From Hyphomicrobiales bacterium (GTDB lineage: Bacteria > Pseudomonadota > Alphaproteobacteria > Rhizobiales > Xanthobacteraceae): a DNA stretch of 64,000 nucleotides. Shown here piece by piece: positions 35,579-43,022 of this stretch. The notes under the pieces are model-generated. The model was not told where the DNA came from. It was given only the letters and a program-made list of their open reading frames with translations, and ran no database searches. The stretch spans positions 62,001 to 126,000 of the forward strand of contig JAKFVL010000019.1 of NCBI GenBank assembly GCA_021732215.1, read 5' to 3'. Both the position numbers and the translations under genes were made by a program. How positions within the stretch are numbered: position 1 is the first letter of the stretch; every line of letters begins with the position of its first letter.

Positions 35579-37900
35579 CTAGTTTGAACGGGTTGAAATG
35601 ATGAGCAGCAGGACACTGAACAAAACCACGGCGCCCACAAATACTCTGTCGCTCAGATTTGACCGGCCTTGCTGTGAAGGCGTCGCGAGCGACAATCCCA
35701 AAACGAACCAGAATATCCTTTGATAGCTAAAGTCCTGAGCAAGGCCCCCAATCCCCATCAGTACCAGGCTTCCTAAAGCGGTGAATCCCCATCTGCTCTC
35801 AAGGGTAGCTATCGCGGTCCAGCCGCTGTAAGTGAGAATTGCCGCGCTGGTCAGCAAAGCCAGCAGTCCAACGATCCCCATCTCGGACAGAAACCAGATG
35901 TAGATGGAATGGATGCCCTTCGGCACGTCTCCAAGTCGGCGGATCGATTCGAAATAAGCGCCGATCCCTGCGCCGAAGAGTGGGTGATTTTTCCATGCTT
36001 GAAGCCCACCCAGAATTGTATCCCAACGCTCCTGATCGGCATGAGGATGATTCAGTCGTGTCGTTTCAACGGCCGGAGGTGCCGCTGGATTATTCTGGCT
36101 CAGAACCAGCGCCGAGCTCTGCCGGCTGAGAACCGGAACGTGCGACGCTGTCTGCGATGAGACGGGGATCACAAAAGTAAGAGCGACAAAAACCGCTGCG
36201 ACCGCCATGGTAATTGCCGGCGACGTCGTAGGGGCTCTCACTGGCGAAATCCTTGAGTGCGCAAAGTCCATTGCAGCAAGAACGATCAGAAATAGGATGC
36301 CGGTCCGGGACTCGGTCAGGAAAATCGTTGTGAAGATCACGGCTATCGAACAGATGAAAACAGCCTGACGCTCATGAAGCGCTCCCAAATGCCTTGCCGC
36401 GATCAGGAGAACACCGCTGATTGCGAGGTCGAACGTGAAGGCATTTTGATTGTTGGCAAAACCCTGCAGCGGATAGAAGATGACGTAGGTTGGCAGCGGG
36501 TGAAGAAAGGATACCGCCAAAGTCACCAGCTGTAGACCGCAGATGGTTACGGCAGCGACCATGAGAGAATTTGCGACATCGGTCCGGCCGGTATCGCCGG
36601 CCAGCCTCGTGGTCGCCGCGCCCAAAGCGGCATAGCCAAGCAGGACAACCCATCCGACCCCTCGCGTATAGAGCGCCCAGCCTGCGAGATGCCCGTAAAT
36701 AACGGACCCGAGCAATCCGCCCGCAATGGCAGCGGTGAGCACAGCAAGTGCGACCGACACATGCAATGGGAAGAGGGAGCGCAGTCTGCCGGCAGCGACC
36801 ATCAGCACGACGACGGTCAAGGCGACGAAAATGAGTATATCGGCCACGTTGATATTGATGAGAACATTTTGATCTGTGGCGGGGGCCCGCACGCGAAAAA
36901 AGATCAGAACCGCGCAAGCGATCGACAGGCATTGAATGATCAGGGTGTCGGTTACGAAAGACCGCGCCACCTTCACATCCGCGTCGGAGGACGTCTCGTC
37001 TATAGATCGAAGCGCTCTCTTTCCGGAAGCGAATGGCAAAGCTGCCAACCCGAACAAGCCGGCAACCGCTATATAGATAATTCCGACCAGAATCGAACAT
37101 GCTACGGCTGTCTCCGCCGGAATGCCGACGAAGGCGAGCGTCGCCGCTGCGCTCAACTCTCGCAATCCGAAACCGGCGAAGCTGATTGGCAAGCTCGTCG
37201 CCAGCATGACGATTGCGAGTGCCGATATCAGTTTGATTGATATGCTTGTTGGATCGAGCGCCTCGAATAATATCAGGTAAGCACCGAGGCCTGCTGCGTG
37301 ACCCAGCATTGTCCACGCGGTGCTGGGTCCGAGCCTGAGCAGGAGGCGCAGTCCAGCCATGCTGCCAGTCAGGGCGTGCTTGCGAAGCGCGATCAAGGCG
37401 ACGGAAATAGTGACAACGACAATGCCAAAGCCGGCGGCGACCAGATCGCCGATGCCCTGGTTGAAGTCGATGGCCAATCCGCTGAAAAGAATCCACGCCC
37501 CGACCAGGCTAAAAATAAGGAGAATGCCTGCAGCCAGGATTCGCTCGACGTATGTTGCGAGCACGGAAATACCGAAGGGTATTCCTGAGGCTTGCAAAAC
37601 GATAGCGCGAGACAAGCTCTGCCCGAAAACGTTGAAGGCGAGCGTCGTCAAATTCCCCGCAGCGAATGCCAGGAAAAGAGGGCGCCAACCGACAGAAAAA
37701 TGGAACGCTTTCAGCATGCTTCCCGACCGCGCCCACGCAAAAAGGTTGGCCAGAATGGCCAAGATCGTGACCTGGAAGAGAGCTGCGGGTGTGATTTTGG
37801 GAAGTAGATTCAGGACGTCTTTGACGTCGACTATCCAGAAAATTCCAATCAGATAAACGAGGGTGAGGGACCCAACGATCCACCGTTTCTTCGGTCCCAA
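35579..37900 (-). CDS. LPG-flippase-like domain fused to O-antigen-ligase-like domain
   Basis: 773 aa membrane protein, TTG start at 37900. Residues 1-~300 look like the lysylphosphatidylglycerol-synthase/AglD transmembrane domain (UPF0104): LAFAAGNLTTLAFNVFGQSLSRAIVL, then LPISFAGFGLRELSAAATLAFVG. Residues ~350-760 look like an O-antigen ligase/Wzy_C protein: TESRTGILFLI, a periplasmic loop with many polar residues, then HPLFGAGIGAYFESI (639-653) and IHSIYIWFLSEMGIVG (about 663-678). Both halves act on lipid-linked glycans, so a combined flippase-plus-ligase/polymerase is plausible (inference). Its codon use is less GC-rich than neighbours. Confidence 0.72.
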   Translation of the reverse strand: MGPKKRWIVGSLTLVYLIGIFWIVDVKDVLNLLPKITPAALFQVTILAILANLFAWARSGSMLKAFHFSVGWRPLFLAFAAGNLTTLAFNVFGQSLSRAIVLQASGIPFGISVLATYVERILAAGILLIFSLVGAWILFSGLAIDFNQGIGDLVAAGFGIVVVTISVALIALRKHALTGSMAGLRLLLRLGPSTAWTMLGHAAGLGAYLILFEALDPTSISIKLISALAIVMLATSLPISFAGFGLRELSAAATLAFVGIPAETAVACSILVGIIYIAVAGLFGLAALPFASGKRALRSIDETSSDADVKVARSFVTDTLIIQCLSIACAVLIFFRVRAPATDQNVLININVADILIFVALTVVVLMVAAGRLRSLFPLHVSVALAVLTAAIAGGLLGSVIYGHLAGWALYTRGVGWVVLLGYAALGAATTRLAGDTGRTDVANSLMVAAVTICGLQLVTLAVSFLHPLPTYVIFYPLQGFANNQNAFTFDLAISGVLLIAARHLGALHERQAVFICSIAVIFTTIFLTESRTGILFLIVLAAMDFAHSRISPVRAPTTSPAITMAVAAVFVALTFVIPVSSQTASHVPVLSRQSSALVLSQNNPAAPPAVETTRLNHPHADQERWDTILGGLQAWKNHPLFGAGIGAYFESIRRLGDVPKGIHSIYIWFLSEMGIVGLLALLTSAAILTYSGWTAIATLESRWGFTALGSLVLMGIGGLAQDFSYQRIFWFVLGLSLATPSQQGRSNLSDRVFVGAVVLFSVLLLIISTRSN

Positions 37901-38090
37901 GAGACACCCCTGTACGGTGTAATCGATGTAAAATACTCGTTCTAATATAACTCCTTACAGCGGGGGCCGCTGGGGTGCGAGCTTATAATTGGTTTTGCCA
38001 GCGGTTATTTGACTCATGTCCGCAGGCCTGGTTGTCCAAGTTGCTGCAGAGGTGAATTCGGCGTCGTGGAACTGGGCCGTAGGTTCCGGT

Positions 38091-38104
38091 CGATGGTGGG
38101 CGCA
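38091..38104. other. Candidate attachment site, right (inside tRNA-Val 3' end)
   Basis: CGATGGTGGGCGCA, same as 35055-35068; contains the encoded CCA (38094-38096) and seven acceptor-stem bases of tRNA-Val. Confidence 0.6.
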
Positions 38105-38168
38105 CAAGGGATCGAACCTTGGACCTCTCCCGTGTGAAGGGAACGCTCTCCCGCTGAGCTATGCGCCC
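38094..38168 (-). tRNA. tRNA-Val (anticodon CAC)
   Basis: 75 nt with encoded CCA. Acceptor GGGCGCA/TGCGCCC, D-arm GCTC-AGCGGGA-GAGC, anticodon stem TTCCC/GGGAG (one T-G pair) with loop TTCACAC and anticodon CAC, T-arm CAAGG-TTCGATC-CCTTG. It is the only tRNA gene seen in the window. A small protein frame over it (38014-38202) is spurious. Confidence 0.97.
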
Positions 38169-38276
38169 GCCGCGATCGACGCAAAAAACGAGATGCGGCC
38201 AAGTATATAGGCCGATCTGCTGTCGTGGCGAATGGGTGCGGATTTACGGAATAGGAGGCGTGAGGTCAAGCGGACC

Positions 38277-38294
38277 GCCGGTCGCAAAACCGGC
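38277..38294 (-). terminator. Weak hairpin downstream of the coiled-coil gene
   Basis: GCCGGT / ACCGGC stem with a 6-base loop, 14 bp beyond the stop codon at 38308. No clear T-run on the minus strand, so it is only a possible terminator. Confidence 0.35.
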
Positions 38295-38307
38295 GTGACG
38301 CCTGCTT

Positions 38308-39570
38308 TCAGGTGCTCTGGCGCGCGCGCGAAGCGTGCGATTGCAAGGCGCGGATACGCTCGGCCAGCGTCCCGCTGACCGCGGCGGTACCGTGGGTGCT
38401 GGTGCCATTGACCGGAGCGATCTTCGGCGCTTCCGGCTCGGCGGCGAGGATCGCCTCGATCGGCGAGTTCGGCCCTTCGAGCTGGGATGCGAGCTTCGCT
38501 ACCTCGGCCGCGATATCGTTGATGCGCTCGCGCAGCAATGCGTTTTCCATGCGCTCGGTCGCCCATGAATTTTCCGCCTGGCTCTGCATCGCCTGCACTT
38601 CGCGCTGCGCGGCTGCGCGTTCGTCGCGCGCGATCCGCAGTTGCTCCTCGACCGCGGTTTTCTCGGCGCGCATCTTGTCGAACCCGGCATTGCCGGAAAC
38701 CGCCGCGATGTCGGCGCGCAGCTTGTTTTCGGTGTGCTTGGCCGCATCGATCTGCTGCCTGAGCAGGTTGTTCTCGTATTCGCGCTCGGCCAGCAGCTTG
38801 CCTTGCGTGGCGAGGCGATTTTCCAGGTCGGCGACGCGGTTGCCGAGCATTTCGGCTTCCTTGACCTGAAGCACGAGTTGCCGGTCGAGTTCGCCGACCC
38901 GCTGGTTCAGTGTATCGACGCGGCCCCGCGCGTCGGTCAGTTCGCGGCTCGCGGCGTCGGATTGCGCGCGATGCTCCTCGAGCTTGAGGCGCGAGTCGCC
39001 GAATTCCTTCTCCGCCTGGCTGACGCGATTCTGCAGGGCGTCGATCTGCACGCGCACGGCGACAAGCTCGACCTGCCGGCTGTCGGCGAGCACGGAGCGC
39101 TCTGACAGACTGCCGGAGAGTTTTTCGAGTTCGCCCTGCTTGTCGGTGAGCGCCTGTTCGGCGGATCGCAGCGACTGCGTCTTGGCGGAGAATTCCTCTT
39201 CCGTCGCGCGAAGCTGATCCTTCAGCGCCTTCTCGCGCGCTTCGAGCGCGAAGATCGCGGCGTTCTTCTCGCCGAGTTCAAACTTGAGACGATTGATCGC
39301 GTCGGACTTCTTGCCGAGTTCGGCGAGCTGACTCGTGGTCTTACCCTTGAGCTGCTCGACGCTCATCTCGAGCCGGCGCGCCGACATCGCGAATTCGGCG
39401 CGGAGCTGATCCTTGTCGGCCTGGATTTCCGCCATCGACAGCGGCGTCGCAGCCTCGAGCCGCTTGGTGGTGAGCCGCACCGCGCGATTATGCACCAGCG
39501 GCATGGTCATCAGACCAAACAGCATCGAAATCAGAAAACCGATCGCCAGATACATGATCGGCTCGACCAT
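38308..39570 (-). CDS. Membrane-anchored long coiled-coil protein
   Basis: 420 aa. One N-terminal transmembrane helix (about residues 5-25: IMYLAIGFLISMLFGLMTMPL), then about 330 residues of heptad-rich sequence without interruption (for example ALTDKQGELEKLSGSLSERS, LNQRVGELDRQLVLQVKEAE), and a flexible Pro/Ala tail. It probably forms an elongated cytoplasmic dimer. Conserved-looking in Bradyrhizobium relatives, no known function. Its start codon is 34 bp from hairpin B copy 2. Confidence 0.8.
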   Translation of the reverse strand: MVEPIMYLAIGFLISMLFGLMTMPLVHNRAVRLTTKRLEAATPLSMAEIQADKDQLRAEFAMSARRLEMSVEQLKGKTTSQLAELGKKSDAINRLKFELGEKNAAIFALEAREKALKDQLRATEEEFSAKTQSLRSAEQALTDKQGELEKLSGSLSERSVLADSRQVELVAVRVQIDALQNRVSQAEKEFGDSRLKLEEHRAQSDAASRELTDARGRVDTLNQRVGELDRQLVLQVKEAEMLGNRVADLENRLATQGKLLAEREYENNLLRQQIDAAKHTENKLRADIAAVSGNAGFDKMRAEKTAVEEQLRIARDERAAAQREVQAMQSQAENSWATERMENALLRERINDIAAEVAKLASQLEGPNSPIEAILAAEPEAPKIAPVNGTSTHGTAAVSGTLAERIRALQSHASRARQST

Positions 39571-39603
39571 CGCCGTTAACTCCCGCGACCAAATACGCCG
39601 TCT

Positions 39604-39675
39604 AGTGGTCCGTTTCTAACATTCGCATCCCGTTTCAGCAGCCGTCTTTGCGAATGTTAGAAACAAAGGACCACT
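39604..39675. repeat. Hairpin element B, copy 2 (inverted orientation)
   Basis: Arms 39604-39626 and 39650-39675. Core GTTTCTAACATTCGC / GCGAATGTTAGAAAC: an A-T pair of copies 1 and 3 is here T-A in both arms. Outer AGTGGTCC / GGACCACT. The TTT-type bulge is in the right arm, opposite to copies 1 and 3, so this composite is inverted as a whole. Confidence 0.93.
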
Positions 39676-39691
39676 GGCAAATATAGGTATC

Positions 39692-39768
39692 TAGTGGAGT
39701 TTAGGATTTGACATTCGCTTTGCGAGCCCGTGGTCAGGTAGGTCGCGAATGTCAAATCCACTCCACTA
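39692..39768. repeat. Hairpin element A, copy 2 (inverted orientation)
   Basis: Arms 39692-39718 and 39745-39768. Core GGATTTGACATTCGC / GCGAATGTCAAATCC, outer TAGTGGAG / CTCCACTA, 3-nt bulge in the left arm. Loop TTTGCGAGCCCGTGG... is the reverse complement of the copy 1 loop with few changes. The elements fill most of the 303-bp gap 39571-39873, which otherwise shows no gene. Confidence 0.93.
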
Positions 39769-39873
39769 GCCATCCTGCCATGGACGGCAGGGAAAAGGCC
39801 AGCAAGACAGTATGTTAACGTGAATATGCCGATTTGAGGATCGGCCGCGGACGGCAAGCTGCCCGAAATCCGG

Positions 39874-40443
39874 TCAGAACGGATTCCAGGTCGCGTTCGG
39901 CGTAAACTTGAGGTAGCCGATATTGGCGCCAAGCCTCAAACCCACGCCGGCGCGAATGGGAACCAGCACCACGTTGTTGGCCGTGAGCGCGGTCATGCCG
40001 AAGCCACCGATGAAGTAGGCCGAACCGTTGATGCCGGCAAACCGCTGATAGATCGCGCTGGTGGCAGGCAGATTGTAGACCAGAACCATCGTCCTTGCGC
40101 CGTCGCCGCCCCAGTCGAAACCGACCGACGGACCCTGCCAGTAGACTTTCAGGTCGCCTGCATTCTTGGTGTAGAGCGTGCCCTCGCCGAAACGAAGCCC
40201 GGCGACGAATGCGCCGCTGCCTTCCTCGCCCAGCACATAGCCGTTCGGCAGGCCGAACTGGCTCACCGCTCGCTCCACCACCGAGGCGAGGCCGCGCGAG
40301 ACATTGCCGAAGAACTTTCCTCCGGTCGCGACCAGCTCATCGGGGGAAAACGTGCTCCGTTCCGATTGCTGCGCCGATGCAGGCCATATCATCAGTATCG
40401 TGGCGGTCATCGCCGCCGCGGCTAGCCGCGTCACGAATGTCAT
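39874..40443 (-). CDS. DUF1134 / EipA-like periplasmic protein
   Basis: 189 aa from ATG 40443 (MTFVTRLAAAAMTATILMIWPASA, a signal peptide). The body GNVSRGLASVVERAVSQFGLPNGYVLGEEGSGAFVAGLRFGEG and IRAGVGLRLGANIGYLKFT match the DUF1134 family that includes Brucella EipA, a small envelope beta-barrel protein needed for cell-wall integrity. Transcribed alone on this strand. Confidence 0.85.
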   Translation of the reverse strand: MTFVTRLAAAAMTATILMIWPASAQQSERSTFSPDELVATGGKFFGNVSRGLASVVERAVSQFGLPNGYVLGEEGSGAFVAGLRFGEGTLYTKNAGDLKVYWQGPSVGFDWGGDGARTMVLVYNLPATSAIYQRFAGINGSAYFIGGFGMTALTANNVVLVPIRAGVGLRLGANIGYLKFTPNATWNPF

Positions 40444-40586
40444 CAACCCATCCCCTTGGCATGCCATCAGCAATTTGATGCTCGCCGCTTAACCGGTTGC
40501 TGACGCGCGAACGGTAGGCTTCGCCAGACATCGACCGGTTCCGGAACCGTGTCCCCGATTCCTGACCCTTTATATCGTGAGGAACT

Positions 40587-41084
40587 ATGACGGCACAGCG
40601 GCAGTATCGGACCCGGAGAATGGCGATTGCCGTGCCTCTCTTTGGCCTTTGCGCCCTGATTGCGCCGTTTTCGGTGGCTTCCGCCATGACCGAGCGGGTG
40701 GTGGTGGATCGCCATACCGGTCTGGCGATCGGCGGGATCGACCCCGTTTCCTATTTTACGCAAGCCGAGGCGGTGAAGGGTCTGGCTGACTTCGAGGCCG
40801 TATCGGACGGTGCAATCTGGCGCTTTGCCAGGGAGAGCAACCGGGCGTTCTTCCTAGCCAACCCGGATGTCTATGGTCCCCGTTTTGGCGGCTACGATCC
40901 GGTCGGCATCGCCAACGGCAAGGCTGTGGCGGGCAGCGGGCAAATCTGGGCGATCCACGACCAGCGCCTTTATCTGTTCGATGGCGAGGACACCCGCGCG
41001 GCGTTCGTCGCCGACCCCCGGCGTCTCGTCAAGGAAGCCGAACAGCGCTGGATCGCGCTGAGCGAAACCCTGGCGCTGGACTGA
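40587..41084 (+). CDS. YHS-domain exported protein
   Basis: 165 aa with a Sec signal (LFGLCALIAPFSVASA), then a YHS-like fold: IGGIDPVSYFTQAEAVKGLADFEAVSDGAIWRFARESNRAFFLANPDVYGPRFGGYDP. The motif GIDPVSYF is the family hallmark. The YHS cysteine is absent; in this branch that is usual. Two start choices (40587 or Met12) differ little. Probably periplasmic; possibly metal-related (inference). Confidence 0.85.
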   Translation: MTAQRQYRTRRMAIAVPLFGLCALIAPFSVASAMTERVVVDRHTGLAIGGIDPVSYFTQAEAVKGLADFEAVSDGAIWRFARESNRAFFLANPDVYGPRFGGYDPVGIANGKAVAGSGQIWAIHDQRLYLFDGEDTRAAFVADPRRLVKEAEQRWIALSETLALD

Positions 41085-41089
41085 GAGGC

Positions 41090-41176
41090 CGTCATTGCGA
41101 GGAGCGCTTTGCGCGACGAAGCAATCCAGGGTCACAATCCGGGAGCATGGATTGCTTCGCTTCGCTCGCAATGACG
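41090..41176. repeat. Palindromic intergenic repeat, family C copy 3
   Basis: CGTCATTGCGAGGAGC at the left, CTCGCAATGACG at the right, inner GACGAAGCAATCCAG / TGGATTGCTTCG. It fills the gap between the convergent YHS and cysQ genes and ends on the cysQ stop region. Confidence 0.85.
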
Positions 41177-42016
41177 CTAGCGGATAGCAACCGACGGATC
41201 GCCCCAGGCTATAAATTCGGGGACGATGAAGCTGTCGCTGCGTGTGCCGAAGCGCAACGGTGCGCCCCGGCTGTCGGTGATCTTGCCGCCGGCCGCCGTC
41301 ACCACCGCATGTCCCGCCGCCACGTCCCACTCCGATGTCGGCGACAGGCGCGGGTAGATGTCCGCGCCGCCTTCGGCCACACGGCAGAACTTGACCGCCG
41401 ATCCGAGGATTTGCCGCACGGCTCCGGGCTTCGCCGCGATAAAGGCTTCCGTGCGGGGGTCGCCATGGGACCGGCTGACCGTGACGATCCAGGGACTTCC
41501 CTGACCCGGTGTTCGGCGCGTGCGGATCGGCTGGGCCGCCCGCGCGCTCGCATCCTTTGTCACCAGAAGACGTTCGGCTCCGTGTCCGACAAGCCCGCGC
41601 CATATCAGTCCGAGAGCGGGTGCGCCGACGATGCCGAGCAGCGGTTCTCCGTCCGTAACCAGCGCGAGGTTGACGGTGTACTCGTTGCGTCTGGCGACGA
41701 ATTCCTGCGTTCCGTCGAGCGGATCGATCAGAAAGAAGCTGCCGCGATAGGGTGCCGCCGCAAGGTGCGTGCGTTCTTCGGAGAGCGTGGGAATGCCGGG
41801 CGCAATCTGCGCGAGGCCTTCCGCGATGATGCGATCGGCCGCGAGGTCGGCTTCAGTGACCGGCGAGCCGTCGGACTTGCCCTCCACAGCCATGGTGTTC
41901 CGGTCGATCCTGAGAATGGCGGCTCCCGCTTGCGCCACCAGGTCGGTCAGCGGCTCCATCAGTCCGGCGGCGATCTCGCGATCCACCGCTGTGACGGATG
42001 CTGGCAAGGGGGTCAT
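41177..42016 (-). CDS. cysQ: 3'(2'),5'-bisphosphate nucleotidase
   Basis: 279 aa inositol-monophosphatase-superfamily protein that hydrolyses PAP to AMP in sulfur assimilation. Metal-site motifs: LSEE (residues 79-82), IDPLDGT (97-103) and SEWDVAAGHAV near the C-terminus. SDGSPVTEAD at 48-57 is the substrate-loop motif of CysQ-type members. An inositol phosphatase is an alternative. Transcribed alone. Confidence 0.88.
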   Translation of the reverse strand: MTPLPASVTAVDREIAAGLMEPLTDLVAQAGAAILRIDRNTMAVEGKSDGSPVTEADLAADRIIAEGLAQIAPGIPTLSEERTHLAAAPYRGSFFLIDPLDGTQEFVARRNEYTVNLALVTDGEPLLGIVGAPALGLIWRGLVGHGAERLLVTKDASARAAQPIRTRRTPGQGSPWIVTVSRSHGDPRTEAFIAAKPGAVRQILGSAVKFCRVAEGGADIYPRLSPTSEWDVAAGHAVVTAAGGKITDSRGAPLRFGTRSDSFIVPEFIAWGDPSVAIR

Positions 42017-42223
42017 CGATCGATCTCATGCATGTTCACCGGGGCCATCGGGCATGGCTGATGAGGTGGCAGCCGCCGGTCCGGCAGTGTATCAAGCCTT
42101 GAACCATGCGTGATTCGTTGCGTGTTCGGCGGGATTTGTGAGCGTATCCAGTCCCCAACATACCCCTGACATGCCCATCGGGTCCAACGGGTCGAAATCA
42201 GGATCAAGTGCAGGATCAACTGA

Positions 42224-42871
42224 ATGTCTGACGCGCCCGCTTCCGGCTCCGCCCCTGATGCGCTTGAACTCGCGGCCTTGCTCTGCTCGCGAGTCTGTCA
42301 CGACCTCATCAGCCCGGTCGGCGCCATCGTCAATGGCCTTGAGGTTCTGGACGACAATCCAAAGCCCGAGGATCGCGAATTTGCGCTGGACCTGATCCGC
42401 AAGAGCGCCAGGACGGCATCGGCCCGCCTCCAGTTTTGCCGCCTGGCCTTCGGTGCGGCGGGCTCTGCCGGCGCCCAGATCGATACCGGCGATGCCGAGA
42501 ACATGGCGCGAGGCTTCCTCGAGGACGGCAAGACAGTCCTGACCTGGACGCTGCCGCGAGCCTTCCAGCCGAAAAACCGGGTCAAGCTGCTGCTCAACAT
42601 GCTGGTGATCGCCCAGCAGACCGTTCCGCGCGGGGGCACCCTGACGGCCGAACTGCTCGGAGCCGGCGAGACCGCCGGGTTCAGGATTCGGGCGGCAGGC
42701 CACAACGCGCGCCTTCCGCAGAATATTTCCGACATTCTGAGCGGGGCTCACGCCGGGTCAGTGGATGCCCATGCGGTTCAGCCCTATTACACACGGCTGC
42801 TCGGGACGGCCTGCGGGCTGAAAGTGGCGCTTGCGGCCGATGGCGACGCCATCGTGATCTCGGCGACCTGA
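42224..42871 (+). CDS. chpT: Histidine phosphotransferase ChpT
   Basis: 215 aa. Pseudo-histidine-kinase fold with phospho-accepting His26 in SRVCHDLISPVGAIVNGLEVL, and a degenerate ATPase-like domain (LLLNMLVIAQQTVPRGGTL). ChpT relays phosphate from CckA to CtrA and CpdR; ctrA itself is at 60992 in this window. Located just upstream of cheA, with a 151-bp gap. Confidence 0.9.
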   Translation: MSDAPASGSAPDALELAALLCSRVCHDLISPVGAIVNGLEVLDDNPKPEDREFALDLIRKSARTASARLQFCRLAFGAAGSAGAQIDTGDAENMARGFLEDGKTVLTWTLPRAFQPKNRVKLLLNMLVIAQQTVPRGGTLTAELLGAGETAGFRIRAAGHNARLPQNISDILSGAHAGSVDAHAVQPYYTRLLGTACGLKVALAADGDAIVISAT

Positions 42872-42886
42872 GCTGACCGGACATCC

Positions 42887-42901
42887 TTAACGATTGGTAA
42901 A
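42887..42901 (+). promoter_or_regulatory. Possible CtrA-like motif upstream of cheA
   Basis: TTAACGATTGGTAAA resembles the CtrA consensus TTAA-N7-TTAAC with one mismatch in the second half-site (TAAA). It lies about 120-135 bp before the cheA start. Single imperfect match, so only a suggestion. Confidence 0.3.
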
Positions 42902-43022
42902 TGCGCGCCGTAGCGGACGGTTCGCGTTTACGATCCGCTCACCAAATATAAACGCTTTCCATAGAAGCTGACTTCGCTTCCGAACGTGTGATTTCTCGCA
43001 CCGGATCTTGAAGGCTGGTTCC

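Larger units (their letters stand above)
35055..38104. mobile_element. Candidate tRNA-Val-linked genomic island remnant
   Basis: About 3.05 kb bounded by a perfect 14-bp direct repeat of the tRNA-Val 3' end. It holds a truncated nucleoside-phosphorylase-like pseudogene and one large membrane-protein gene, and is visibly less GC-rich than the flanks (a sampled 60-base line at 36421 is about 48% GC; one at 44341 is about 60%). No integrase, relaxase or transposase is inside, so if it was mobile it is now a remnant. Confidence 0.5.

Noticed and set aside
38014-38202. Small protein frames across the tRNA gene
   Set aside because: They fall on a fully folded tRNA-Val; such frames are a known annotation artefact.
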